From Apoda limacodes (Eukaryota; Arthropoda; Insecta; Lepidoptera; Limacodidae), in assembly GCA_946406115.1 (NCBI GenBank), contig OX291544.1, positions 6,820,001-6,884,000 of the forward strand: a stretch of 64,000 nt of DNA, in the 5' to 3' direction. The translations under genes and the position numbers were made by a program. The notes beneath the pieces are model-generated. The model saw only the letters and a list, made by a program, of their open reading frames with translations. It ran no database searches and was not told the DNA's origin. The first letter of the stretch is position 1. Every line of letters begins with the position of its first letter. Shown here piece by piece: positions 1 through 11,253 of the stretch.

Positions 1-400
1 CTATGGAGAGGCGTATAAGGCGCGACCCTGTCTTCCGACTAAAGTATTTTGAGTATATGCAGAAGTACCAAGCTTTAGGCCATATGTCTATTTCTGACCT
101 TGACTGGACAAAGTAGGAACCCTTCTTCATTCCTCACCATGCTGTCTTTAAGGGGGAGGGGGGGGATATATCCCTTACTCAGGGTACCTTCGCTCGTGAC
201 TCAAATTGCACCGGAATATTCATGACATCCTGACCAATTTTTGTTGACAGCAGGGTGTTCGCTGATATCCGTTTAACGTTTCGTCACACAGTGATCCATA
301 AGAAGAATCGCAGGTATCAATTGATTCTCTGGAGAGAAAATCCTGCGTTACTAATGACAGTCTTTGTGTTGAACACCAATACCAGACCACGCAGAAAGTT
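1..400 (+). pseudogene. BEL/Pao retrotransposon reverse transcriptase fragment
   Basis: Seen: the frame from base 3 encodes a segment beginning MERRIRRDPVFRLKYFEY and later FIPHHAVFK. A second stretch from about 255 contains VFADIRLTFRHTVIHK and RRYQLILWREN. These resemble the region just before and inside the reverse transcriptase of BEL/Pao LTR retrotransposons. An in-frame stop near 113, a G-rich interruption near 150-165 and further stops break it. The same element appears to resume with integrase sequence after 1434, on the far side of a mariner insertion. No LTR is seen at this end because the window starts inside the element. The family call is by motif recognition; the state is clearly non-functional. 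Confidence 0.7.
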
Positions 401-419
401 TTGCGAAAAAAAGTTTTTA

Positions 420-1385
420 TGTATAAGGCACTGGCCACATGTAACTTTTTTGTACCATTGTTCGAATTTCCCTCCACATTTTTTCAGAGCCAAATTAAAT
501 GATCGTCTCTCATTTAAAAATGGATCCGCATCATGAACATTTTCGTGCGATGATTTTCAACCTGAAAAAGCCTGATGAGTCATTTAATCGACTTCAAATG
601 GCTTTAATGGATGAAGGACGTTCAAAATCAACCATCTACCGTTGGCATAGCGAGTTCAAGCTCGGTCGCTCTACTTTGGGCGATGAACAAAGAAGTGGTC
701 GTCCGACGACGGCTGTCACGGAAGAAAGTGTGATGGCACTTAAAAATTTAATCAAGAAAACAGGCGAATTACATACGTAGAGATTCAGCATACACTGCAG
801 ATTGGTTCGGGAAGCGTTCACAAGATTCTGCTCGAGCACAACCTCACCGAAGCTCAGAAGCAGGCCCGTGTAGAGTGGTGCCGCGATATGATTAAAAAAT
901 TTGAAGCAGGCTCGTCTCGGCACGTTTACGACATTCTGACAGGTGACGAATCTTGGATTTATAAATACGATCCAGAAACAAAGCGTCAGTCGACAGTTTG
1001 GCTGTTTCAAAACGAACCAACGCCTGCGAAAGCAAAGCGATCGAGAAGCGCAGGGAAAATTTTGATCGCTAGTTTCTTCACTTTGACGGGGTATCTGGTT
1101 TCAATTCCATTACGAGACCAAAGCAGCATCAACGCTTAATGGTATTCCACAAAATGCCTGCCAGAAGTTGATGAGGTGCAATGGGGTACTGCTTCACCAT
1201 TAAAATGGCGCCCGCGCACTCAGCGCTCAAAACGAGGTCCTTCCTCGACACCACACCGGTCAGAGTCTTAGTTCACCCTCCTTACAGTCATGATCTAGCA
1301 CCGTGTGACTTATTTTTATTCCCTGAAATAAAAAATCAGCTAATGGGGTACAGTTTCCATCGCCGGATCGATTCGAATTAAGTGG
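420..1385 (+). pseudogene. Mariner-family transposase relic
   Basis: Mariner transposases cut and paste DNA at TA sites with a DD34D catalytic triad. Seen: an N-terminal helix-turn-helix region (499-780, with STIYRWHSEFK and a downstream SGRP linker), then VHKILLEHNLTEAQKQARVE, then TGDESWIYKYDPETK (about 940-975), which carries the first catalytic Asp. Near 1200 the usual second-Asp motif reads IKMAPAHSALK, so that Asp is gone. The third-Asp region SHDLAPCDLFLFP (about 1285-1325) is present. Stops near 778 and 1137, frame changes, and a deletion between the KILLEH and NLTEAQK segments show it is dead. BEL/Pao sequence on both sides suggests it inserted into that element. Confidence 0.85.
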
Positions 1386-1433
1386 ATTTTTGATCGTCCT
1401 GTATATCCTTCTTGAGCCAAAATTTTCAAAGCG

Positions 1434-1990
1434 GTGGTGAAGGCAGCAAAGACATATCTTCGCCGCGTTGTCGGCGAGACTGTTCTCACCTTCGAGGAGC
1501 TTTCTACAGCCTTCTGTAAAATTGAGGCGGTGCTCAACTCGAGGCCCCTCTGTCCAATTTCTCCGGACCCGAATGATCTGGAGGTGTTGACTCCTGGTCA
1601 TTTTTTGGTGGGTGGGCCATTGACGGCCTTGCCAAAGTATCTCTTATTAGTTACTCCACTCAACCGCTTGGCACAGTTTGTACTGCTGCAACAGATGTCT
1701 GAAAGCTTTTCGAAAAGTTTGTCTCTTGAGTATCTTCATCTCTTGCAGTAGCGAATGCGTTAGTCGGATAAGAATGAAAATCCCGAAAGTGGGTGATTGT
1801 CATAGTGAAGAAGATGAACAAACTCTTCTCTGGAGGCGTGGCCTTCGACACTTCGCCAGCTCGGATGGCGTTCCTCGTATTAATGAAGTTTTAATAGGCG
1901 ACTCGATTCTTAGGAGAGCTATTGCTACTCTGTCTCAATTTCCGATTTCTTCAGGTATACAGTGTCTCAGTCAGACCCGATCTGCCTAAG
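1434..1990 (+). pseudogene. BEL/Pao integrase C-terminal fragment
   Basis: Seen: a frame from 1434 reads VKAAKTYLRRVVGETVLTFE followed by FCKIEAVLNSRPLCPI and LEVLTPGHFLVGGPL, the conserved end of BEL/Pao integrases. Then come a decayed NRLAQFVLLQQMS segment and, in another frame near 1790-1850, HSEEDEQTLLWRRGL, which resembles the post-integrase tail. Frame changes at about 1700-1760 disrupt it. Together with the RT piece at 1-400 this is probably one element that lost its RNase H and the integrase core and was interrupted by the mariner. No convincing LTR boundary was found downstream. Confidence 0.75.
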
Positions 1991-2560
1991 GTGAGGGATT
2001 CTTTTTAACGTTCCTATCAGGGCCACGCCTAGGTTCCGAACGCAACTTGTTTTGTTTTTGGTAACACTTTATGGTTGTCATTAGTGTAGAAAAGTGTTTT
2101 GTTTTATCATATAAAGTTTGTGTCTATTTAACTTACTCTGTATGTACCAGGGACAATCTACGTCAAAGAAGAATGATACCTACAAAATTACTTACTTAAG
2201 GTTGTACAATTTGTTTATATTCTATTGTTTTTAGTTACGTCTTCTCCCTACCTTTTATGCCCCCTTCAGTCTTAAACTGTATTTTAGGGCTCCCGTAGGT
2301 CCCCTGAGAAGACATTAGGACAGACAGACAGATGGTCCATATAGATACAACAGTATATTGAGGTAAGTCACCTTGTAGTAATATGGGGTTTTTGTACCCG
2401 TCATCATTGACAAAACTTAGTTTAGTTTATATAAATTAAAATTGACGTAATCAGCGTTTTTGGAAATTCATCCCCTAGACGGCAAATAAGGGGATGAAAG
2501 TCCGAATTAAACGCGAATACGATTCAGCTAGGTAAGTATAATATTATATTAAGTAATAAG
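1991..2560. other. Non-genic interval
   Basis: No coding signal was recognised. The sequence is AT-rich with a short GACAGACAGACAGA stretch near 2320, common in degraded lepidopteran repeats. It may contain the decayed 3' LTR of the preceding BEL/Pao element, but no boundary can be drawn. Confidence 0.4.
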
Positions 2561-2561
2561 T

Positions 2562-3010
2562 ATAATATTATAAATGCATAAGTAAGTTTGTTTGTTTGTT
2601 TGTCCTACCTTCACAGCGGCGGACGGAGCATCTAATTAAGCTGAAATTTTGCTCAGGGACTTTTAATCCCGAAAATCATTCCCTAAGTAAAAAAAGAAGA
2701 TTTAAATTCCGATATATTTTTTGTTAAACTATCCCAAAGACTTGAAATTTTGCACAGAGATTTCTGTTATTAATTAAACGAGCACTAAGAAATGATTTTT
2801 CAAAATCAATCAAAATGGGTCGCTGATTATGAGAAGAACGATTTTAAAATCCAACATGGCGGACGTGAAATACCATCGTCCCCTGTTGGGGTGCGATGGG
2901 GTTGAAACGTCTAAATATCAATATGGGTGTCGTTTTAATGGTTTCGGAGCAAATTGGCTGTAACAGATAAACCGACAGACACCCACACAAATGATTCGTT
3001 AAGGGTTTCA
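2562..3010 (+). repeat. Helitron-like non-autonomous repeat fragment
   Basis: Seen: it opens with TATAATATTATAAATGCATA and a GTTTGTTTGTTTGTTTGT run. The body has GCTGAAATTTTGCTCAGGGA and CTTGAAATTTTGCACAGAGA, then a TAACAGATAAACCGACAGAC segment. This layout recurs in several other repeats of the window that end in a Helitron-type CTAG. No clean 3' terminus is visible, so it is degraded or truncated. Confidence 0.5.
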
Positions 3011-3700
3011 TTTTTTCCTTTTGAGGTATGGGACGAGACTCGCGTTATCCTAATAGGTTTTTAAATTTGTATTTGGTGCCATCTCGATTGTTGTGAATCG
3101 GGACCGGGCGAGCACGAGTAGCGCGGCGGGACATGGGACGAGTAGGCATCGGTAAACTTTCTGCGTCCGTTGTACAATTCAAGGTGCTGCACGAAGGTAG
3201 TTGCCTGCTTGCTTTATATAAGTATAGGCTTGCATTATATATACAAAAAATCGTAACTACCTGCATCCATGCTAATATCTACTGACGTTCCTCAATTATT
3301 CGTTAGATAACATAAAATATAATTGATGAATTTCTACATGCATTAAGTAACGATACAATACATTTTTGATTAAATAACTTTTATTTTATTATTAACTTTA
3401 TTAACTTTATCATCGGTGGTTTGTTAGTATAGGTAAACTTTATTTCAATAATTATCTAAATAAAAAAGTTAAAATTAGAAGTTTTCGTATTGATAGCCTC
3501 TTTCTGTGACATCCTGTATACAAACAAATAAACAAACTAACGAAATATACATACGTTTTTACTTACACAATAATACAAATTCATACATTTAAATAAAAAC
3601 GCGAGTTCAGCCTCGTACATTACTTAGCATAGTGTGTCCGTAAGGCTCAGGGAAGGCTCGGCTTAGCGAGGAGTGCGTGGGCTCAACCGTTTACATTTGG
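3011..3700. other. Non-genic interval
   Basis: No gene or classifiable element was recognised. A GC-richer patch near 3100-3150 sits in otherwise AT-rich sequence. Short ORFs here have no recognisable motif. Confidence 0.4.
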
Positions 3701-3704
3701 TACT

Positions 3705-3986
3705 TTATGTGAACTGGTGGCAGCAGGTAGTATATTCATCTTTGTGTTTGAAGTTTACTATAATTGCAAGTCGTACATTTAAGTTGGTATTGAAGGTCGT
3801 CCAGTTAAGCCCCTCCGCTTTTCTGGACACCTGGCAGGGGGTAATTTCAAAGCCTATAACTGTATCGGCAAAAAAAATAACGTCGAGTCGAGTCGAAGTA
3901 CTGGATGCCACATCTTTGTCCTTTAATGATTCATACTTGGTTTCTTCTGCGGAATCGTCCATGATTCTGTCTGGTAAACCTACGTT
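3705..3986 (-). other. Unassigned open frame, possible exon
   Basis: On the minus strand an open frame runs from about 4058 to 3705. Its upstream codons are very hydrophobic and begin with TTG, which is not a credible insect start. The first ATG (near 3961) begins MDDSAEETKYESLKDKDVAS and lies just downstream of an acceptor-like ACAG. The encoded segment has no family I recognise. The frame is longer than neighbouring noise but has no partner exon, and an overlapping plus-strand frame of similar length weakens the case. It could be an exon, a repeat-derived frame or chance. Confidence 0.2.
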
Positions 3987-4144
3987 ACCGACAAAATTTA
4001 CCAGAAATAAAAAGAGTAACAAAACGCGAAGTATACAAATAAAACAAGAGAGAATCAAATAAAACAGGCACCAAAAAAATATTCTAAAAAAAATCTTACA
4101 CCATATTGGGAATCTGTTTCTAAATATAATCTAAATATCAGCAG

Positions 4145-4300
4145 GCTCACCCAGATGTGCACAGGTAGGCTGCCACAGTTTATCAGCAAGCACACCCAGA
4201 TATACACAAGCAGGCTGCTGCTGTTTATCCAAAAGGACAGCCAGATGTGCACAGGCAGGCTGCTGCTGTTTGTCGGCAAGGACACTCGGAAGTGTATAGA
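4145..4300 (+). repeat. 42-bp tandem repeat coding a 14-residue unit
   Basis: Three to four imperfect 42-bp units. In the Helitron frame each reads like HPDVHRQAAAVYQQ, with variants HPDIHKQAAAVYP and QPDVHRQAAAVCRQ. Such short repeats occur at the N-terminus of some Helitron proteins. One unit has a stop (HR followed by TAG near 4167). A frame shift lies between this block and the N domain downstream. Confidence 0.75.
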
Positions 4301-6989
4301 GCAGTTCAGTCGTCACAACAATCGGGTCACTCCTCAACCATGGCAAAACAAGCAACTTTCAGAAATGTCTTACGATTCTGACATAGCCTACGATATTTAT
4401 AAAATTATAAAAAATGGTAACATGAGTTATAAGTGTCAGTGGTGTAATGCACTCAAACACGACGTAAACCCATACGTAAAGGATTTGAAAAGTACCCTCG
4501 GCAATGTTCTATCCTCTTGTGAATCATTTAAGATGGTGGTGGTCCTCCATGCTGAAAAAAAACCCTCAGAGGAGCACAGGAGTCGTTTGAATGCTTCGAC
4601 TACCATTGAAGTTGCGGTACTTGTGGTGGGTCAACAGTTCGAACATTGGATTCCTTACGGAGACGATGATTACTGTATTATTATTCCCAAATTGATTCCA
4701 GAACCAAGGTGCCTCAAAAAAAAACAGTTTTGTGCAGCAAGTTTTTATTCTTATCGGATAATGGTTTGGCAAGGAGAAGAAAACCGTCTGGTACATTTCT
4801 ATGCTCTCTCCAGCTAATTTTTAGTTGACTTATATGCAAAAATAGAATCTGAAAGATTAAATTATATTTAAAATAATCAGGGGAAATTGCGCATTGACAG
4901 CTATTTTCGTCTTAAGGACGCCGTTGGAAGGTCAGATGCCGATCCTAATCAGATGGATCAGTTGATTTTATTGCCATCTTCTTTTACGAGTGGACCAAGA
5001 TACATGTATAAATAAATGGTTCAAATAAATAAATGATTTATTTCTCTCACAAGCATTAGGTACAACGAGATATTTTGACAGGGGCAAGTAATACATGTTC
5101 TGCTTGAGAGACAATTGGATGCCAAACTAAGCTGGGCTTGTATTATGGTACCAATTGTCTTTTGTCGACAAGATCGCCTGTTCTAGATTAGGCATTATAG
5201 CGGGTAGGTATTATTAAGTTAAGATTTTACAGCATCTTAAGATAAGAGATACAAATTCAGTTAATAATTTCATTAAGGTAAAGAGCGGTATGAGCGGACC
5301 CAAGACGCCATGATGTATGTTCGTGACTATGGTCGTCCAGATCTTTTTTTCACTTTCATATGTAATCTTCGGTGGGAAGAAATATGTAAAGAATTTTTTC
5401 CTGGTCAAAAATCACATGATCGCCATGACATTATAGCTACGGTGTTACGGTACTATAAACATGTTCGGAGAAGTATGTTGCTATATTAATCACCGCATAT
5501 AATACGCGAGCTTTTTCTATCATGTTGGTGTTTTTTCAAGTGTCTGATCCGTTAAGCCTCTGGATTTTAAAAATATCTTTCAGAAGATTTTAAACGACCC
5601 ATTGAAATGCAGGTAGAAGGTGACATAAACAATTTAGCTGATGAAGTGTTCATCAAATCCCTGATAGAAATTTAAGAAGCATGTTTGGGACTAAGTCGGC
5701 TTTCCTTGAAACAGTACGGCTTACCACAACCAAGCAGGTCTCTAGCACTAAAAAATAGGGAATTAGTTAAAGAAAATAGCTATGGTATAATAGATTTAGA
5801 AGATTAAGTCAGGAATAAACATGATTCATTCACAGATGAAAAAAAGTCAGTATACGAACAGATAGTGAGATGTGCAAATGCAAGTGAGAGCCAAGTTTGC
5901 TTTTCGGATGCTCTAGGGGGACTCGGCAAAACCTACCCATTAACTTTGATTTTGGGAAACATAAAGATCACACGTGACATTGCATTAGCTGTGGCTTCTT
6001 TGGGAATTGCCGCAACGCTTTTGCAAGGCGGTCGGACCACGTACTTTGCCTTAAAGTTGCCACTTAATCTAACAAATGTAGAAACTCCACTATGTAATAT
6101 TTCGAATCAGAACAAATTTGCAGAAGTATTGAGAAAAACTATAATTATTATTTGGGATGAAAGTACTATGGCCCCTAAAAAAGCCATAGAAGCTTTAAAT
6201 AGGACTCTGCAAGACATACGCAGCAAAAAAAGTTTGATGGGTTGTTGGACTGTATTGCTGGCAGGGGTCTTTTGCCAAACTCTACCAGTAGTTCCAAGCG
6301 GAACACGTACCGATGAGATAAAAGCGAGTCTTAAAAGATCCCCATTTTGGCCCTCAGTCAAAATTTCAAAATTAACAAAAAATATGAGAATCCACATTAG
6401 AGGAAATGTTTCCGCCGGCCGATTTTCAGATCTTTTCCTAAAACTGGGTAACCTTGATTATCCCGAAAAAAATGGCATGATATATGTCTCTGCCGAACTC
6501 AACAGTTGAAAACCTGAGTTTTGAAGTTCAGTTGAAAATGTATCCAGACGTTGCGCTCATCCAGCTACATACTCTAAGAAGATACAGTGATTATGTGAAA
6601 TAGCTATACTGACTTCAAAGAACAACCAAGCAGCGTTCATTTATGACATAATCACTTAACTCCTTTGAAGGACAAGAGAATGTTTATAACTTATATAAAC
6701 TGTGATAAACACTGACGATGCCGTTAATTAGCCAGTAGAGTTCTTAAACTCTGTAAACCCACTGGGGCTGCCATATCACAGACTTTGACTACGTGTTATG
6801 TTATTAAGAAATTTAAAGCCACCCAAACTAAGTAACAGCACTATGTTGCAAGTCAAGGCTTTATACCGGAATGTAGTAGAGATCACTATTTTGACCGGAC
6901 CTGCTCAGGGAGAAACTGTGTTTTTACGGCCTATTCCATTAATACCAAATGATCTCCCATTTGAATTCAAAGAGTCCAGTTTCCCGTGA
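4145..6989 (+). pseudogene. Autonomous Helitron Rep/helicase, decayed
   Basis: Helitrons encode one protein with a Helitron-like N domain, a rolling-circle Rep domain and a Pif1-type helicase. Seen in order: a 14-residue repeat region (4145-4300); IAYDIYKIIKN and CQWCNALK (4378-4450); EEHRSRLNASTTIEVAV near 4570-4615; YAKIESERLNYI, KDAVGRSDADPNQMDQ and PSSFTSGPRYM (4825-5010); MMYVRDYGRPDLFFTF (about 5310-5355); and helicase sequence 5660-6510 with Walker A GGLGKT, Walker B IIIWDEST and LAGVFCQTLPVV. The helicase C-terminus is at 6798-6989 (LQVKALYRNVVE). Stops, frameshifts and unrelated sequence at about 5010-5280 and 5460-5640 break it. The usual Asp and Arg in LAGDFRQ are replaced by Val and Cys. 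The direct 3' continuation ends in a Helitron-type CTAG at 7489. Confidence 0.85.
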
Positions 6990-7489
6990 AGGTCAAAACA
7001 GAACATACAATTAAGCTGAATTTTAGCACAGGGATAGTTGAAGAGACGGAGAAGATAGGATATACTTTATTTTCCGATCAAGAGTTCCCACGGGAACATT
7101 TTTTATTCGCGAGTTTCAATCTTTCAGGACGCAACAAAGCATCCAATTGGACAAATTTTATAACAGGGATAGTAGAAGAGACGCAAAAGGACATAGGATA
7201 CTTTTTATCCTGATCAAGAGGTGTAGTACCGGGAGTTTTGCTCATTCAGGTCGCAACGAAGCATCCATTGGAATATGTTTTATCCACGAGTTTTACTACT
7301 TCAGGTGGCAACGAAGCATCCCGCAATCCAAAATTGTGCTGCTGAATTTTGGCACAGGGATAGTAAACGAGACGGAAATGGACATAGGCTACTTTTTATC
7401 TCAGAAAGTTAAACAAAAAGAAAAGAAAGTTAAAAAACTAGAAGCCGAAAATCAAATTTAGCGCAGACGAAGCCATGGGTAAAAGCTAG
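6990..7489 (+). mobile_element. Helitron 3' non-coding tail with CTAG terminus
   Basis: The interval has repeated segments of the form CACAGGGATAGT-GAGACG, each preceded by a hydrophobic AT-rich piece. It ends GACGAAGCCATGGGTAAAAG followed by CTAG|T. A CTRR terminus followed by T and preceded by a short hairpin-forming GC stretch is the established Helitron 3' end. Its position right after the helicase remnant supports one element, though a separate non-autonomous copy inserted here cannot be excluded. Confidence 0.65.
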
Positions 7490-7555
7490 TTCAATATACA
7501 TAAATTTAATTTTTGCAGTAACAAATATCTCAAGAAATTATAATTTTTTCCCGTG

Positions 7556-7640
7556 TATTTACTTTTATATAAGTGTTACTTCAAGGTCGGAATTGTTAAT
7601 TATTTTTTGCATAATTATCAGTATATATAAGGCAACTTGC
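7556..7640 (+). promoter_or_regulatory. Catalase copy 1 core promoter
   Basis: A TATATAAG box lies at 7624-7631, just after ATAATTATCAG, which contains TTATCA, the reverse complement of a GATA-factor site. The segment is strongly similar to 60716-60800 upstream of copy 2. Both copies keep the spacing between TATCAG, TATA, TTGCAGTATCTCGT and the downstream donor. Conservation of exactly the promoter and first exon, in the right order before both signal-peptide exons, is the main evidence. The start site is inferred at about 7641-7655. Confidence 0.65.
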
Positions 7641-7691
7641 AGTATCTCGTGTTGAATTCGAGAAGAAGGCGGTAGGAGAAAACAACCTAAG
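7641..7691 (+). other. Catalase copy 1 exon 1 (5' UTR)
   Basis: This noncoding leader exon begins downstream of the TATA box and ends CAACCTAAG at a consensus donor GTAAGT (7692-7697). There is no ATG between the predicted start and the donor. It would splice to the acceptor at 18130-18131, leaving only a short leader before the ATG at 18141. The corresponding sequence in copy 2 (to 60854) is nearly identical and also ends at GTAAGT. The 5' end is approximate. Confidence 0.6.
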
Positions 7692-8175
7692 GTAAGTAAT
7701 GCTTAAAACTTCACTAATAGAATAAAATGATGTTTGTTTAGTTTCATTTCAGACTTGTTTACAAAACTTTGTAGATACTGGTATTAAATAACTTCACCTC
7801 AATTCCTCTTCCTAATATCAGGTAATGTAAGGAGAGATCCTGGGTCACAGTGCCTAGTTACAGGGTGCTTATCAGTTGTCAGTGAAATAAAGTATTTTTT
7901 ACAGCAAAAAAAAACCAACTTCAAATATTACCTAAATGGACAAACTTAAACTAAAAAGTTAGAAATAACATTTTTTTATTACTTCAAAGAAAAGAGCATT
8001 AAATAAGAAAACGAAAAATATTAGTATTTAATATTTATTAACTTCGTTTAAGGGGAGTTATTATAATAGGTCCGAAAATTGAAATCACCATATTTACGTT
8101 TTCTTTGCGTTTTGAGACCTGGAGCATAGTTTGCCTTCATTTCTAGAGTGATGTGTTGGTGTGTGTGTGTGTATG
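7692..8175 (+). other. Proximal intron 1 of catalase copy 1 (duplicated block)
   Basis: To about 8000 this aligns with 60855-61176 of copy 2, for example GTAGATACTGGTATT, AGATCCTGGGT and ACTTCAAAGAAAAGAGCATT in both. It holds no gene. After about 8000 the copies diverge; a GT-rich microsatellite lies near 8156-8185, next to the end of the minus-strand LINE. Confidence 0.7.
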
Positions 8176-8179
8176 TATA

Positions 8180-10900
8180 TGCATATATGTTATCTTTTTT
8201 TGCACCTCGATATCAATATAAATTAGAAATAACAAAGGGTCCCAAATAGATCCTTAAGGTACTCCACAGATAATCGGAAGGGGTTACCCTTTGATCTTAT
8301 ATTTTTTTACTATTTGAACTCTGTTTGTGGGGTAAGTTTTGAGTAGCCTATAAGCTGCATCAGTCACAGCAATGCTTTTAAGCTTTTTCAAGAGCAGTGT
8401 GTTTCTACCAATGTTGACGTCTTTTTAGCTCAATGAACACACCTAAAGCAGTATGTTTTTGTCGAAATTTGCTTTGATGTTAGTTACAAGATCTGTCGTA
8501 GCAGAAATCGTACTTGATTAAGGTCTAAATCTTTATTGGTGGTTGTAGAGAAAATTAAGTTAAGTAATGTGCTTATTTAAGCGGTTTATCTTTTTAAAAA
8601 CCTTGGATACAGTGGGTCAGACCGATATAAGTATTAACATCAAATTTAGTTCCGGATTTAAATATTGGTGTCACTCTGGCAATTTGAAGAATATCAGGAA
8701 AGTAATCACTAATTAATGCAGTAAGATAATTCTACGGGTAAAGTTTATTAAAGACATTTAACAAATTTTGGAATAAGCACCAACGTTGTAAAACTGTACT
8801 TGGCATTTAAATGTTTTTCAAATTCATTTGGCGTACAGGGCTCTAATGTGAACAAATATTCTTAGTAAATTTGTTTGGTATGGTATGAATAAGATTTTCA
8901 TGATATTAGTCTGCAACTTTTTTGCTAAGAAAAAATAAGAAAATTAAAATAAAATTATTTCTTAGGTTAGATAAAAATGTATTTTATGTCCACATTTAGT
9001 ATTTTCATCCGTAATAAGTCCTTGATCTGTTGAAATTGATAGAGGTGAATGTTGATGAGGTTCCATGTTTTTTGGCTTATTAGATCATTTTTTAAAGGGG
9101 TAATAGGTTCTCTTTGTTTTATGTATGTGCTGTGTTACTTTGCTTCTTTCCAATTAAACTTGGTTTTGATATCATCGTTTTCGGGATTCTTTTTAGCTTG
9201 TTCAACAAAAGGTTTCTCTTGTTTATTCCAGTAATGGTGTTTTTGTTTATTCAGTCTTTCTGCGGAAAATTAAGTATTTTTGTTTTCGTTATAGTACTCT
9301 AATATACGGTACGTTTTATGAAGTTTTTAAGATCCCTATCGTGGTTACCGCACATTAATTTGGTTATATCTAATCAGTTAGGTAAGTCAGTATAATTTAC
9401 AGCCTCTTATTTCGTCATTTTCGGATTAATTCTTTTTTTAGCAGTGACATATATGTATCGAGATGATTCATCAATCTGTATGAAAATTGTTGTTATATTT
9501 GTGCTGATATAATCCAAAATTGACCAGGTTGTAGATGTTTCTCTTGTACAGTATTGTTTATCTATTTTATTTATAATTTTGTTGTACCCATTTTCGTACA
9601 GCATTACACACGCAACACATTCGTTTATTTGACTGCTTGTAATAGATCCAAGTTAAAATCTCTAAAAATAATAGCCCGATTTTGTTTTAAAGGTCAATTA
9701 GGAAATTGTTAACGTTTCTTTGACCTGCTTTATACACTAATCCAACGTACAGCGCGTGTTGCACCAGGAGAACCCAAAAACAGGTTGTCCGCACTACATC
9801 TATCCTCAATCAGGCTATTTTTCATGTTTTTATGGATATAAATGGATACACCGCCTCTTCTAACGTCTACGTAACATTTTTATGGCTGTAGTGATGAATA
9901 TAGTTAAGCATATTTAATTTTATGAGATCATCTTCAGACTTTTAATGTTCCAAAATTCAGTGAAACGAACAGTGTGTGTATTGTTACAAATTGTCTTTAG
10001 AAGCCATTTGAAGTCGTCAAGTTTGCCAAGCTTAACGATGCTGCGTACTTCAGTTGCGTAGAATAACTTAAGTAATTATTTATTAGTTTTAATTTGCCTA
10101 TTTAAGGCATTGGCAATTTGGTGTGAATTGTCATCAGTATGAGATACTAAGATGCCATTGTTAGGATTCTCCCCGGTGTTGCGGAACAGAGATTTTTGGT
10201 GGCGATTCTATGATTTTAGTTTCTTTTTTTGTATATTTCATACATAAATTAAATTAGTTTCTCCATTAGCAGTTCGGTGTTTCAGTTGTAGTTTTAAGGT
10301 TTTCTTTTCTTTGATAAGACGTTTAATCAGAGTATATTTTGAGGTAAGAAGCCGATATAATATTAATGTTTCGAAAAATATCTTTTATAGTATTGTTGGA
10401 TTTAAAACCATACTTAAATAGGCAAATTTTGTCGTGTAGATATTTTTCCAGGCGATCAATACTTTCAGGTTCAGGGCAGTCAATGAGGGCCATTTTTGTA
10501 AATTTGTTTACATCATTTTTGTCATAATCTGATCTTTTGATATTACTTTCAGATTCTTTAATATCAGGTATAAACATATTTTTTATTTACAAATTCTAGT
10601 AAATTTTATCTCTTTTACATCGGTTATAAGCCTTCAATTTTTATTTCTAGAGCATTTTTGGATGTATGTTTTTGAGTTCTAATTGCGTAGTGGTACTCGA
10701 TATTAGCGGTGCCATCATTTCTGTCATTTGTTAGGTCTAATAGTTCACTCATAATATTTTCGTTGCTATCTGATAACTTTCATTTGTTGCGAAATAAGGA
10801 TAGTCGTGTTCAAACTTTGCCGACAGATTTGGCTGTCATCCAGTAAGTGTTGAGAGTTACTGCCTCCACTTGTTAGTAAACTCATCGTAGAACCAGAACT
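8180..10900 (-). pseudogene. Jockey-like non-LTR retrotransposon, decayed, minus strand
   Basis: Read on the minus strand from about 10900 down: an ORF1-like segment (10750-10620, SELLDLTNDRNDGTANIEY; and 10577-10323), then an AP-endonuclease domain (about 9890-9640 with GGVSIYIHKNMKNSLIED and RDFNLDLLQA; about 9604-9407 with STTWSILDYISTNIT), then reverse transcriptase (about 8700-8580, ARVTPIFKSGTKFDVN; about 8460-8340; about 8262-8200, GVP-stop-GSIWDPLLFLIYID). The order ORF1, endonuclease, RT is that of Jockey/CR1-type LINEs. Stops and frameshifts are frequent. Sequence after the first RT half is missing, next to a GT repeat at 8160. It lies in intron 1 of catalase copy 1, antisense to it. 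Confidence 0.8.
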
Positions 10901-10964
10901 TAGTAGGTACTTATGTCGTTTGGTAGATGACCTCAGTATCGTATTATCGTATTATCTTAACTCT

Positions 10965-11200
10965 ATAGATCCGTATCACTCAATCTCCCAAGGAATTGAC
11001 AAAATCTCACTAGAAATGTTACGTATATGTAAATGTTAAGTCTACCACAATCTTTGGGTATTATAACTGTAATCATAAACAAATCCATCACTTGTTCAAA
11101 ATTTCCCGAGCTTCTGAAAGTGATAATGACTAACGCTCAATAAATATTTTGTCATTTATTTATCAAAGGTTCTGAAAAAATAATCAAGTCTGCATTCAAT
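10965..11200 (+). pseudogene. Short non-LTR retrotransposon RT fragment
   Basis: Translation gives HSISQGIDKISLEMLRICKC, resembling the start of a Jockey-type RT palm (the GIDGIS-type motif), followed by decayed sequence with SLVQNFPSF. It is a different family from the LINE copies that follow. Too short and broken for a finer call. Confidence 0.45.
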
Positions 11201-11253
11201 TTATTCACCACTCCAATCACAAAAGATCTCTCTCCTCCTCCAAGGTGAGGTTG

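Noticed and set aside
4155..4377. Start of the Helitron protein at 4155 in frame with the N domain
   Set aside because: In that frame the 42-bp repeat gives a different peptide. The repeat's own frame gives the HPDVHRQAAAVY units typical of the family, so a frameshift separates the two.
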